Of a DNA stretch of 64,000 bases, positions 46,301 to 55,588 are shown piece after piece. The stretch spans positions 2,451 through 66,450 of the forward strand of contig VXYL01000068.1 of the NCBI GenBank assembly GCA_009846005.1, given 5' to 3'. Under the pieces are notes generated by a model. It was not told the DNA's origin and made no database searches. It saw only the letters and a program-made list of their open reading frames with translations. A program made the position numbers and the translations under genes. The DNA is from Gammaproteobacteria bacterium. GTDB lineage: Bacteria; Pseudomonadota; Gammaproteobacteria; Pseudomonadales; Azotimanducaceae. Every line of letters starts with the position of its first letter. Position 1 is the stretch's first letter.

Positions 46301-48423
46301 AGTTCCTGATCCTGGACGGCAATCTCATCTCGGATGTCTCACCGTTATCCGGCCTGAACCAGCTGTTCTATCTCTCGGCAAGCGACAATCGGATTCGGGA
46401 CTTGACGCCGCTCGCTCGCATGCCGCGGCTGTTCTTTCTCGTACTGCGCGGCAATGCGATACGCGACGTCACGGCCTTGGCCGATTTGGCGAGTCTGTTC
46501 TTCTTGGACCTCGCCGATAATCGAATTCGCGACATCGAGCCCCTCGTTGACAATTCCGGGCTTGGCTACGGCGACTTGATCTATCTGCAGGGAAATCCCC
46601 TCGACGATGTTTCGATCAGAAACCACGTACCTGCACTTCAGGGTCGGGGAATAACGCTCTACCACATTGGGCTAACGGCCGTTGAGGCGTCGGCGCGGGA
46701 GGGGGAGGGTTTGGACTTCGCCGTGCGCCTCTCGGTGCCCTCGTCGGAAGGCGTGGTGGTGAATTGGGAGGCTCGGTCAGGGTCGGCGACGGAGGGTGAC
46801 GATTTCGCCGGTGGGCAATCCGGTTCCGTCACCGTTCCGGAGGGGGCGCTCGAAGCGCTATTCACGGTGTCGACCAACGAGGACGAGGAGAACGAGTACC
46901 ACGAGCTAATGGTTGTCCGTCTGTCGGCACCGGACGATGGCTTCGCTACCGGCGTGGTGCTATCGGATTCGATCGGTTTCGGGCTGATCGTCGATCCGGA
47001 GGGACCCGTGGCCAACGTGCCGGTGTTCGCACCGGCGAATCATGAAGCGCGGCAAGGGTTTGTTCGCGTTGTCAACCGCAGCGGATTCAACGTGGTGCAT
47101 ATCGAGGCCATCGATCCCGTCGGCAATCGTCATCCGACCACGCTCGCGATGGATGCGGGCGAGACCGTGCACTTCAACTCGAACGACCTTGAGACCGGCA
47201 ACGTCGGCAAGGGCCTGTCCCGGGGAGTCGGCGAGGGCAGCGCCGACTGGCGGCTGGAGTTGAGCGGCAACGACGTGGAGGTGCTCACGTACATGCGCAC
47301 GAACGACGGTTTCCTCACGAGTCTGCACGACGTCGTGCCAGCCGGATCCGACGGCTACTCGATACCGATCTTCAATCCGGGGAAGAACACGAACCAGGAG
47401 AGCCTCCTGAGGTTGATCAATGGCGGCGATGCGGATGCCGAGGTCACGATCACCGGGGTCGACGACCAGGGAGTGTCCTCCGACGCGGCCCGTCTAACGT
47501 TGGGATCCGGCGAAACCCGCACCATCTCGGCCGCGGACCTGGAGAAGGGCGCGGATCTCACGGGTGCCTTGGGCACGGGTTCCGGCAAGTGGCGCCTGCG
47601 CGTCGTTTCGGATCAGCCGATTGTCGTCGCCAGCCTGATGCAGACGCCGACCGGGCACCTCACCAACCTGTCCACGACGCCGGACACCGGGGAACCCGTC
47701 GGAGACGGAACAGCCCATCACGTGTACCTGTTTCCGTCGGCGTCGGATGCCGCGATGCGGCAGGGATTCGTGCGCGTGGTCAATCGCGGGGGGGATGGGT
47801 CGGTGGAGATCCGGGCCTACGACGAAACCGACAACGAATTCGAAACCGTTGTGTTGGAGATGGATGCCGACGAGACCGTCCATTTCAACTCGGATGACCT
47901 TGAGACCGGCAATGCCGCCAAGGGCCTATCGGGTAGCACGGGCGCCGGCGACGGGGATTGGCGTTTGGTGTTGACCAGTACACTTCCGCTCGAGGTGCTC
48001 GCGTACATGCGAACGGAGGACGGCTTTCTGACCAGCATGCACGACACGGTGCCTGGGACCGACGGTATCCATCGCGTTCCGATCTTCAACCCCGGCAGCA
48101 ACCGCAACCAGGTGAGCCGGTTGCGGTTGGTCAATACGGGAGACGAAGCGGCGGCGGTCACGATCAGCGGCGTGGATGACGCCGGTCGAGGTTCAGGTAC
48201 GGTCCGCCTTTCCCTGCCGGGTGGCAAAGTTCACACGGTGACTGCCGAGGCTCTGGAGGCCGGTGCCGACGGCATGGACGGCGGACTGGGCGACGGCTTC
48301 GGCAAATGGCGTCTGGACGTCGAGTCCGACGCGCCCATTCAGGTATTGAACCTATTGGAAAGTCCCTCCGGCCACATGACCAACCTGTCGACGCGCCCGA
48401 CGCCGGAGCCGTCGACGCCCTAG
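43351..48423 (+). CDS. Giant secreted reprolysin-like metalloprotease with Calx-beta, LRR and C-terminal modules (copy A)
   Basis: A 1690-residue exported protein. It has a signal peptide (about 1-36, MLAVAVFAGGAVGA), then a propeptide-like region (about 60-190). A zincin catalytic domain follows with HEFGHNMGLRHDR at 347-359, the HExxHxxGxxHD form of reprolysins, and a Met-turn candidate VMAYVN near 394. A Calx-beta domain (about 573-683), about seventeen internalin-like 22-residue LRRs (about 690-1100), a second Calx-beta (about 1104-1217) and four related beta modules of about 115 residues to the end complete it. It may digest or bind host or polymer proteins at the cell surface; no barrel or sorting signal is visible. 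Copy B follows 88 bp downstream. Confidence 0.9.
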   Translation: MQRAKTTVSPVARGLVHRRNVAMLAVAVFAGGAVGAQENGLFRPIEPAAVDSADEGAQPSTRTTAAVPMRGGATVRHRQVRVDVARLAAVKATIESGEPATLDLNLFDDVRLKAVDLRVAPTSSGGYSLSGRLEGVLFGTAVLVVKGDVVMGSIRSASGTYTVDAIGGVCHIRQVDPSTLPPLGEPLRPPASMLSPLGVSSTPGQSTVAEDGSFIDVLVLYTPAVRDAVGGIFAAHALVELMVAETNQAYRDSGVDQQVFLTRTVEVDYVEAGASLIDLRRLAFPDDGYLDEVHELREKTGADLVHLIATSRDVCGIAYLMSSPSRNFQGRGFGLTSYECGGNVLAHEFGHNMGLRHDRYVDAGNTPSPYSHGYVNQRAFEEGAPATSRWRTVMAYVNQCVDAGFTCQRILRFSNPDLTYEGDSLGVAGERGSFAVDGPADARRTLNETRNIVASFREAGSDLIVAMTPPLQGRAWRAGQPGIILTVAGANEGRIESAATVGSIYRSTDPDIGSDDTLVAAFDIESRGGKETFSHAFVETAPADNGVYYYGACVDAVEAETDTGNNCTPGMGVTVGPTVSVTDSRTTEGLDLSFSFTLSEAQSTDVSVQWELAQRTAVAGLDYVHQSGTVTIAANQTLAIATVETVDDELAEGDDTFTITVVETTGVVASFDGREAIGTIVDNDGDLPRIQDENLRTALNLALSKLPGEDLTFADLASLTSLDASNHDIANLAGLEAATALTNLVLDNNAVHDLSPLAHLANLNRLQIAGNGIEDVSQLASLVSLASLDLDDNPISDLSPLRSLTGLTTLSLNRTGVSDLSSLQDLVALETVNADSNNIASIDGLENLERLGTLNLNFNEISDLAPLSGLLQLSYLGLWDNDIDDVTPLADLTRLSWLDLDGNSVASIAPLSGLSALTELHLAGNEVAELPDLAELRQLEVLGLAANRLTDIGPIGSVESLRTLYLPLNSITDISPLSSLKRLEFLILDGNLISDVSPLSGLNQLFYLSASDNRIRDLTPLARMPRLFFLVLRGNAIRDVTALADLASLFFLDLADNRIRDIEPLVDNSGLGYGDLIYLQGNPLDDVSIRNHVPALQGRGITLYHIGLTAVEASAREGEGLDFAVRLSVPSSEGVVVNWEARSGSATEGDDFAGGQSGSVTVPEGALEALFTVSTNEDEENEYHELMVVRLSAPDDGFATGVVLSDSIGFGLIVDPEGPVANVPVFAPANHEARQGFVRVVNRSGFNVVHIEAIDPVGNRHPTTLAMDAGETVHFNSNDLETGNVGKGLSRGVGEGSADWRLELSGNDVEVLTYMRTNDGFLTSLHDVVPAGSDGYSIPIFNPGKNTNQESLLRLINGGDADAEVTITGVDDQGVSSDAARLTLGSGETRTISAADLEKGADLTGALGTGSGKWRLRVVSDQPIVVASLMQTPTGHLTNLSTTPDTGEPVGDGTAHHVYLFPSASDAAMRQGFVRVVNRGGDGSVEIRAYDETDNEFETVVLEMDADETVHFNSDDLETGNAAKGLSGSTGAGDGDWRLVLTSTLPLEVLAYMRTEDGFLTSMHDTVPGTDGIHRVPIFNPGSNRNQVSRLRLVNTGDEAAAVTISGVDDAGRGSGTVRLSLPGGKVHTVTAEALEAGADGMDGGLGDGFGKWRLDVESDAPIQVLNLLESPSGHMTNLSTRPTPEPSTP

Positions 48424-48511
48424 CGTGCCGTCGCAACGGCGTTGCAAAGCGCTAACGTAAGCTGCAACCTTCCGAACGTTCGCGAGGTCCAAGCGTACGC
48501 ATTGGAGAAAC

Positions 48512-51500
48512 ATGATGCTGGACGCGGCCAAGGTTGCATTCATCCGGTGCGTCCTCCTCTCGTTGGCGGGGGCCGGGGTCGGTGCCGCTGCACAGGAGGG
48601 CGCATTGTTCCGGTCGCTCGAGCCGGCGCCTGCTGAGTCGCAGGATGGCCGACCGGCGCTGCGCTCGGCAACAATCGTCCCAACACGGGGCGGCGAGACC
48701 GTCCGCCATCGGGAGGCCCGAGTCGATTTCGCACGCCTGGCCGCAGTCAAGGAAACGCTCGAATCGGGGCGGCCTGCCTCGCTTGAAATCAACCTTTTCC
48801 AGGACGTCTCGTTCAAGGCGGTCGACCTTCGCCTAGCGCCGACCTCGTCCGGTGGTTTTTCATTGTCGGGCCGGCTCGAGGGCGTGCTCTTCGGCTCTGC
48901 GGTGCTGGTCGTCAACGACGACATCGTCGTCGGCAGCATCCGCGCGGCAACGGGAACGTACACCATCGACGCCAAGGGCGACGTGTGCCATATCAGGAAG
49001 GTGGACCCGTCTACGCTGCCGCCTCTGGCAGAGCCTCTCCGTGCTGCGCCTTCGTCGCTGAGGGGCGGTTCGGGTTCCGCAAGGACTTCGTCGGTCGGCG
49101 CGAATGCCGTCGACGACGATGACTCCGTCATCGATGTTCTCGTGGTGTTCACGCCTGCTGTGACCGAGTCCCAGGGCGGCCTGCTGGCGGCGATTTCAAC
49201 GGTCGAGATGTTTGTGGCCGAGACCAACCAGGCGTACGAGGCCAGCGCCGTGGACCAGGAGATATTCCTCACCCGGGCCATGGAGGTGGACTACATCGAG
49301 TCGGGCGACTCCATCGTGGACCTATACCGGCTCGCCAACCCGGGTGACGGCCACATGGACATCGTCCACGAACTGCGTGAGAAGACGGGGTCCGATCTGG
49401 TCCATCTCATCTCCGAGGCGACCGGCTTGTGCGGCGTCGCGTTCATCCTGTTGCAGGTGACGCCCGTTTTCGAGTCGCGGGGGTTTGGGCTAACGGATCC
49501 CGATTGCGGGGGTGTGACGTTGGCACACGAACTTGGCCACAACATGGGGCTGCGTCACGACCGCTACGTGGACTCGACCAACACGCCCTCTCCCTATAGC
49601 CACGGCTATGTGAACCGCGCGGCCTTCGAAGAAGGCGCCCCGGCGTCGTCGCGCTGGCGGACCCTCATGTCCTATCCGAACGAATGCCTGGATGCGGGCT
49701 TTTCCTGCCTCGAACTGCTGCGTTTCTCGAATGCCGAGCAGGAGTACGAAGGCGATCCAATGGGCATCGCAGAGGGCCCGGAAGCCGCCGACGCCCGGCG
49801 CGGCCTCAACGCATCACGGCAGAACGTGGCGGGCTATCGCGCGCCCGGGCCCGACCTCACCGCGACGCCCTTGATCACCAACCGGGGTTGGGATGTGGGC
49901 CAGACCAACATCATATTGATCGGCGTCGTCAGGAACGAAGGCCGGATCGAGTCCGACGCCACTGACGTGAGGTTCTACCGATCGACGGATCCAGTGATCA
50001 CGGCGGACGATGTCGAGGTGGCGAGCTTTGCGGTCGAGCCCCTTGGCCGCAAGGGATCCTACGAGCCTGTCCATCTCGAAACCGCACCCGGCGCTGGCGC
50101 CTACTACTACGGCCTATGCGTGGATCCCGTGCCGGGCGAGACCGACGACGAAAACTGTTCGGCAGGGGTCTACGTGACCGTTGGCCCCACCGTTTCGGTT
50201 GCGGACGCAGAGACCGCCGAGGGCCAAACGCTGTCCTTCTCGGTGAGCCTGTCGGAAGCCCGGGACGCGCCGGTGGAGGTGGAATGGGAATTGGTTCGCG
50301 ACACGGCTGTGGCCGGAATCGACTACGCCGACGCGAGCGGCACGGTGACCATTCCAGCGAACCAGACCCTCGCGACGATTGCCGTCGAGACGATCGACGA
50401 CGACGTTCCGGAGGCCGACGACGCGTTCACTATTCGGTTGATTGGCACCTCCCCGCCGGCGCCAGAAGGCGTCGTCCTGAGCGTGGATGGGGTCCAGGCG
50501 ACGGGAACCATCAAGAACAACGACGGCGACCCCAGGTTCGCGGACTCGCATTTGCAGGCTGCGGTACTGCGTGCGTTGAACAAGCCCACGGACGGGGAGT
50601 TCACGGTCGAGGAGTTGGCCTCGATAAGGGTTTTGGACGCCTCCGGAACGGCGGAGGACAAGATCGACAACCTCACGGGGCTGGAGGCCGCCACAGGCCT
50701 CGAGACCCTGATCCTCTTCGACAACGCCGTGGCCGATCTTTCGCCGCTGGGTCATCTGGGTGACCTGGAGGAGCTGTTCCTCGACCGCAACGGGCTTGAC
50801 AACCTGGAAGGGCTGGCACCCATCAAGGGCCTAAAGGCGCTGCGCCTCACCGGGAACCCCATCGACGACCTTGTGCCGCTTGCGGGGCTGACCTCGTTGA
50901 ACCGGCTGTGGCTCGATCAGACCGGCGTGGTGGAACTCGGGCCACTCGCCGACCTCACGGCGCTCAACCTGCTCGTTCTCCAATGCGCGGACCGGTACGA
51001 CTTCCAAGGTCGCGCCGCCTGTGAAGACGAGTCGATCACGGACATCTCGGCCCTGGCCGGGTTGACGAGCCTGACCGAACTCAATCTGAACTTCCACAAT
51101 GTGGTGGATGTCTCGGCGTTAGAGGGCATGACGCGTATGAATTCCCTCGACCTATGGGGCAACGAGATCAAAGATCTCGAGCCGCTCGAGGGACTCGAGG
51201 ACGTGTTCTGGATCGACCTCGACGACAACGAGATCACCGACGTCGCACCGCTTGCGGGATTGATCAACCTGCGGGCGCTCCACCTGAACGGGAACCGGGT
51301 CCAAGACCTGGCACCGTTGGCGTCGCTTGGAAACCTCGACACCTTGGGGCTGAACGGGAACGGGATCAGCGACATCGGCCATCTGGCGGGTTTGACCGGC
51401 CTAGCCCGGCTCTGGCTAGGCGACAACGAAATCGCGGACATCTCTCCGTTGACGAACCTAGATGGGCTTGAGCTGTTGCACCTCGGGAACAACCAGGTTG

Positions 51501-53542
51501 CCAACCTGTCGACGTTGGCGGGGTTGTTCCGACTTCGTGAACTGCAACTGCAGAACAACCGGATCCGTGACATCTCGCCGTTGACGGGCCTCCGACGACT
51601 GCTTTATCTCGATCTCTCCAACAACGACATCCGCAACATCGAGCCGCTGGTGTCGAACACCCGGTTGCGCAATGGCGATGAGGTGTATATCCAGGGCAAT
51701 CCGCTGGACGGGAATTCGATCAGCCTTCATGTCCCGACGCTTGTCGAGCGCGGCGTCGACCTCACCTACATCGGCGTATCCGTCATGGCCGGATCCGCGC
51801 GCGAGGGTGCCGACATGGCCTTCGTCGTCCGGGTTTCACCGGCGTCGGACGACGACATCAACGTCAACTGGGCAGCGTCTCCCGGCTCGGCGTCCGAGGG
51901 CGATGACTTCCCCTTGGGCCTGTCGGGCACGCTTACCGTCCCTGCCGGCGAAACGGAGGCGATGTTCACGGTGCCGACCACCGCAGATGCCGAGGCCGAG
52001 CGGCACGAGACCATCGAGATCACGTTGACGCAAGCGGGTGCGTTCCCCGACGGCGTGGGCCTTGCCGGATCGATCGAAGAGGTTGGCAATGATGTCCAGG
52101 CGACGGCACTCGGACTCATCGTCGACCCCGAGGGGCCCACGGAAAATGCGCCGTTGTTCGCCTCCGCCAGCGATGAAACCCGCCAGGGTTTCATGCGCGT
52201 CATCAACCGGGGCGAGCGCAACGCCGTCCACATTGTCGCGGTCGACGACGCCGGCAACCGCCACACCACGACCTTGGCGATGGATGCCGGCGAGACCGTG
52301 CACTTCAACTCGGACGACCTCGAGGACGGCAACGTCGGCAAGGGCCTTTCCCGGGGCATCGGCGAGGGCGACGTCGACTGGCGCCTCGAGTTGAGCGGCA
52401 ACGACATAGACGTGCTCACGTACATGCGTACCAACGACGGCTTCCTGACGAGTCTGCACGATATCGTGGCACCGGGAGCGGATGGCTACATCGTGCCCAT
52501 CTTCAATCCGGGCAAGAACACCAATCAGGAGAGCCTGCTGCGGCTAATCAACGCGGGGGATGCGGATACCGTGGTGGCCATTGCGGGCGTCGACGACCAA
52601 GGTGCTGGATCGCCCGGCGAGGTGAGTTTCACGTTGGCAGCCGGGGAGTCGCGCACCATCTCGGCGGCGGACCTGGAGAACGGTACCGATTTGGAGGGCG
52701 AGTTGGGCACCGGCAGCGGCAAGTGGCGCCTCCTCGCGTCGTCCGATCAACCGATCATGGTCTCAAGCCTGATGCAAACCCCCACCGACCACCTGACGAA
52801 TCTCTCCACGCGGCCGAACAACAAGGAAACGGCGGATGGCGAGACCCGGCATCACGTGTATCTCTTCCCGTCCGCGGCGGACCCCGACGCGCGGCAGGGC
52901 TTCGCGCGGGTCATCAACCGCGGCGAGGAGGGCTCGCTGCAGATCAAGGCTTACGACGACACCGACCACGACTACGAGCCGGTCACTTTGGCCGTCGGGG
53001 CCAACCAGACCGTACATCTCAACTCCAACGACCTGGAGGGCGGGAACGCGAACAAGGGCCTATCGGACGGTGTTGGCGCTGGCGAAGGCAACTGGCGGCT
53101 GGAATTTACCGGCACCCTCGACGCCGACGTGCTGGCCTACATTCGCCGTACCGAAGACGGATTTCTGACCAGCATCCACGACACGGTGCCCTTGACTGGC
53201 GATGTCTACGAGGTGCCGATCTTCAACCCGGGGAGCAACCGCAACCAGGTCAGCGCGCTGCTACTGGTCAATCCCGGCACCAACAAGGCGGAAGTGGGGA
53301 TCAAAGGCGTGGACGATCTGGGGCGTGCCGGAAGCGGTACGGTGATCGTGTCCGTGCCGGCGGGCGAAGTACGCATGCTGACGGCACAGGATTTGGAAGC
53401 CGGCGCCGAGGACATAGGCGGCAGATTGGGCGACGGGTTTGGCAAGTGGCGCCTTGAAGTTCGATCCGACGAACCGATCTACGTGTTGAACCTGCTACAG
53501 AGTCCCACAGGGCATCTCACGAATCTGTCCACTGCGCCGTAG
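48512..53542 (+). CDS. Giant secreted reprolysin-like metalloprotease with Calx-beta, LRR and C-terminal modules (copy B)
   Basis: A 1676-residue paralogue of the preceding gene with the same order: signal peptide (about 1-28, CVLLSLAGAGVGAAAQ), propeptide-like region, zincin HELGHNMGLRHDR at 339-351, Calx-beta (about 557-670), LRR (about 670-1077), second Calx-beta (about 1083-1203) and four C-terminal beta modules. The LRR block has one irregular insertion (QCADRYDFQGRAACEDES, near 827) with a Cys pair. The start is the first of two adjacent ATGs; GGAGAAA at 48504 fits it. The 88-bp gap after copy A contains a CGAACGTTCG palindrome at 48473-48482 but no clear terminator, so the two may be co-transcribed. 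Divergence between the copies is substantial, so the duplication is old. Confidence 0.9.
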   Translation: MMLDAAKVAFIRCVLLSLAGAGVGAAAQEGALFRSLEPAPAESQDGRPALRSATIVPTRGGETVRHREARVDFARLAAVKETLESGRPASLEINLFQDVSFKAVDLRLAPTSSGGFSLSGRLEGVLFGSAVLVVNDDIVVGSIRAATGTYTIDAKGDVCHIRKVDPSTLPPLAEPLRAAPSSLRGGSGSARTSSVGANAVDDDDSVIDVLVVFTPAVTESQGGLLAAISTVEMFVAETNQAYEASAVDQEIFLTRAMEVDYIESGDSIVDLYRLANPGDGHMDIVHELREKTGSDLVHLISEATGLCGVAFILLQVTPVFESRGFGLTDPDCGGVTLAHELGHNMGLRHDRYVDSTNTPSPYSHGYVNRAAFEEGAPASSRWRTLMSYPNECLDAGFSCLELLRFSNAEQEYEGDPMGIAEGPEAADARRGLNASRQNVAGYRAPGPDLTATPLITNRGWDVGQTNIILIGVVRNEGRIESDATDVRFYRSTDPVITADDVEVASFAVEPLGRKGSYEPVHLETAPGAGAYYYGLCVDPVPGETDDENCSAGVYVTVGPTVSVADAETAEGQTLSFSVSLSEARDAPVEVEWELVRDTAVAGIDYADASGTVTIPANQTLATIAVETIDDDVPEADDAFTIRLIGTSPPAPEGVVLSVDGVQATGTIKNNDGDPRFADSHLQAAVLRALNKPTDGEFTVEELASIRVLDASGTAEDKIDNLTGLEAATGLETLILFDNAVADLSPLGHLGDLEELFLDRNGLDNLEGLAPIKGLKALRLTGNPIDDLVPLAGLTSLNRLWLDQTGVVELGPLADLTALNLLVLQCADRYDFQGRAACEDESITDISALAGLTSLTELNLNFHNVVDVSALEGMTRMNSLDLWGNEIKDLEPLEGLEDVFWIDLDDNEITDVAPLAGLINLRALHLNGNRVQDLAPLASLGNLDTLGLNGNGISDIGHLAGLTGLARLWLGDNEIADISPLTNLDGLELLHLGNNQVANLSTLAGLFRLRELQLQNNRIRDISPLTGLRRLLYLDLSNNDIRNIEPLVSNTRLRNGDEVYIQGNPLDGNSISLHVPTLVERGVDLTYIGVSVMAGSAREGADMAFVVRVSPASDDDINVNWAASPGSASEGDDFPLGLSGTLTVPAGETEAMFTVPTTADAEAERHETIEITLTQAGAFPDGVGLAGSIEEVGNDVQATALGLIVDPEGPTENAPLFASASDETRQGFMRVINRGERNAVHIVAVDDAGNRHTTTLAMDAGETVHFNSDDLEDGNVGKGLSRGIGEGDVDWRLELSGNDIDVLTYMRTNDGFLTSLHDIVAPGADGYIVPIFNPGKNTNQESLLRLINAGDADTVVAIAGVDDQGAGSPGEVSFTLAAGESRTISAADLENGTDLEGELGTGSGKWRLLASSDQPIMVSSLMQTPTDHLTNLSTRPNNKETADGETRHHVYLFPSAADPDARQGFARVINRGEEGSLQIKAYDDTDHDYEPVTLAVGANQTVHLNSNDLEGGNANKGLSDGVGAGEGNWRLEFTGTLDADVLAYIRRTEDGFLTSIHDTVPLTGDVYEVPIFNPGSNRNQVSALLLVNPGTNKAEVGIKGVDDLGRAGSGTVIVSVPAGEVRMLTAQDLEAGAEDIGGRLGDGFGKWRLEVRSDEPIYVLNLLQSPTGHLTNLSTAP

Positions 53543-53579
53543 CTCGAGCCGTTCGAACCCTTGCGGTTTGCGGGGGCCC

Positions 53580-55487
53580 CTAGCGACCCATCCCGCGCTC
53601 GAGGAACGCGGTTTCGATCTCGGTGAGGGTCGCCGGGTCGTCGATCGTCGACGGTGCTTCGAAGGGGTCGCCGTCGGCGATCTTGCGGATCACCTGGCGC
53701 AGGATCTTGCCGGACCGGGTCTTAGGCAGGCGGGACACGACCAGCGCCTGCTTGAAGTTCGCGAACGCCCCCACCTGGCTGCGCACCATCTGGACCAGTT
53801 CGACCTCCAAAGCGGAGGGATCCGCGTTTACGCCGTCCTTCAAAAGAACGAGCCCCAGTGGAACCTGGCCCTTGTCCTCGTCTGCGATTCCCACCACGGC
53901 GCACTCGGCCACCGCTGGGTGCGCGGCGACGACCTCCTCGAGCTCGCCGGTTGACAGACGGTGGCCTGCGACGTTCATGACATCGTCCACCCGGCCCATG
54001 ATGTAGACATAGCCGTCGGCATCGCGGAAACCGCCGTCGCCGGTGAGATAGTAGCCCGGGTAGCGGGACCAGTAGGCGTCGTGGAAGCGCCGATGGTCGC
54101 CCCAGATGGTCGGCAATGTGCCGGGCGGCAACGGCGTCTTGATGACCACGTTGCCTTCCCGGTCTGGACCCAACTCGTTGCCCTCGTCGTCGAAGATGCG
54201 CAGGTCGTAGCCGGGCACCGGGAAGCTGGGGCTACCGGGCCGGGTCGGCATGGCAGGCGCATCGGCGACGCCCATCATGTTCGCGCAGATGGACCAGCCG
54301 GTCTCGGTCTGCCACCAGTGATCGATCACCGGTGTGTGGACGACGGACTTGAGCCACTCGTAGGTGGGCGGGTCCAGGCGTTCGCCGGCAACGAACAGGT
54401 ATTCGAGACACGAGATGTCGTAGCGTGCCTTGAGTTCGGCGTTCGGATCCTCCTTCCGCACCGCCCGGAAAGCGGTGGGGGCAACGAAGAACGCCTTGAC
54501 CCCGTGCTCGGCGATGACGCGCCAGATGGCGCCGGCGTCGGGCGTGCGTATCGGCTTGCCCTCGTAGAGCACCGAGGCGCAACCCTTGATGAGCGGCGCG
54601 TAGACGATATAGGAGTGGCCGACCACCCAGCCGACGTCCGATGCCGCCCAGTACACGTCCCCGACGTCGCAGCCGTAGATCGCGCCCATGCTGTAGTTGA
54701 GTGCAACGGCATGACCGCCGTTGTCGCGCACGACACCCTTGGGGTGCCCAGTCGTACCGGAGGTGTAGAGGATGTAGAGCGGATCCCAGGCGTCGACTTC
54801 GACCCAGCCAACCGGTTCGCTCTTTGCTTCCCAGATGGCCCAGTCGAGGTCGCGGCCGTCGATCAGCGGCGCTTCGCACTGTAGGCGCTGCACGATCACC
54901 GTTCGCGTCGGCTTGGATTCGGCAAGTTCGATGGCCTCGTCCAAGAGCGGCTTGTACGGGATCACGGTCTGGAACTCGATGCCGCAGGATGCCGACAGCA
55001 CGACCTTCGGCTTCGCGTCGTCGATGCGCACGGCGAGTTCCGGGGCTGCGAAACCGCCGAACACGACGGAATGCACAGCCCCGAGACGGGCACAGGCCAG
55101 CATCGCGATCACCGCTTCCGGGATCATGGGCATGTAGACGACGACGCGGTCGCCTTTCCCTACGCCGAGGTCGGCGAGGCCGCCTGCCACACGTGCCACG
55201 CGTTCGGTCAACCCGGCGAAGGTGTAACCGTCGATGTGGCCGGTGACCGGCGAGTCGTAGATCAAGGCGACGTCGTCGCCGCGGCCCGCGGCCACGTGCC
55301 GGTCAAGCGCGAGCCATGCGGTATTGAGCTTGCCGCCGCGGAACCAGCGCGGCGTGCCGTTTCCGTCGGTGTCGAGAATCGAATCCGGGAACTTGAACCA
55401 GTCGATCTGCTCGGCGGCCCGGCGCCAGAAACCGTCGGGATCGTCGAGGGACGCCAGGTAGGCGTCGGCGTAGGCGCGATCTTCCAA
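53580..55487 (-). CDS. prpE: Propionyl-CoA synthetase
   Basis: A 635-residue ANL-superfamily acyl-CoA synthetase that activates propionate to propionyl-CoA through an acyl-adenylate. Visible motifs are the AMP-binding loop LYTSGTTGHPKG, the core HWWQTETGW, the hinge region YYLTGDGGFRDADGYVYIMGRVDDVMNVAGH, and LPKTRSGKILR with the catalytic Lys. The end TIDDPATL and the start DPDGFWRRAAEQIDW resemble PrpE more than acetyl-CoA synthetase. The only plausible start is TTG at 55487, since similarity begins right there and no ATG is near. Nearby racemase and epimerase-like genes fit a propionyl- and methyl-branched-CoA pathway. It converges on protease copy B with only 37 bp between. Confidence 0.9.
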   Translation of the reverse strand: MEDRAYADAYLASLDDPDGFWRRAAEQIDWFKFPDSILDTDGNGTPRWFRGGKLNTAWLALDRHVAAGRGDDVALIYDSPVTGHIDGYTFAGLTERVARVAGGLADLGVGKGDRVVVYMPMIPEAVIAMLACARLGAVHSVVFGGFAAPELAVRIDDAKPKVVLSASCGIEFQTVIPYKPLLDEAIELAESKPTRTVIVQRLQCEAPLIDGRDLDWAIWEAKSEPVGWVEVDAWDPLYILYTSGTTGHPKGVVRDNGGHAVALNYSMGAIYGCDVGDVYWAASDVGWVVGHSYIVYAPLIKGCASVLYEGKPIRTPDAGAIWRVIAEHGVKAFFVAPTAFRAVRKEDPNAELKARYDISCLEYLFVAGERLDPPTYEWLKSVVHTPVIDHWWQTETGWSICANMMGVADAPAMPTRPGSPSFPVPGYDLRIFDDEGNELGPDREGNVVIKTPLPPGTLPTIWGDHRRFHDAYWSRYPGYYLTGDGGFRDADGYVYIMGRVDDVMNVAGHRLSTGELEEVVAAHPAVAECAVVGIADEDKGQVPLGLVLLKDGVNADPSALEVELVQMVRSQVGAFANFKQALVVSRLPKTRSGKILRQVIRKIADGDPFEAPSTIDDPATLTEIETAFLERGMGR

Positions 55488-55588
55488 GGCGACTAGATTC
55501 CTTCAGCGCCCTCGATGTCTACACTCAGGTTGCAGATGGGCATGTGGCTGGTTTCCTTCCTTGACGGCTCGCGTACTCGCGAGACGCG

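Noticed and set aside
45409-46650. Periodic DNA repeats in the LRR blocks as a tandem DNA repeat or CRISPR
   Set aside because: The periodicity is 66 bp at the protein level (22-residue LRRs); the DNA is diverged between units and the frame is open throughout.
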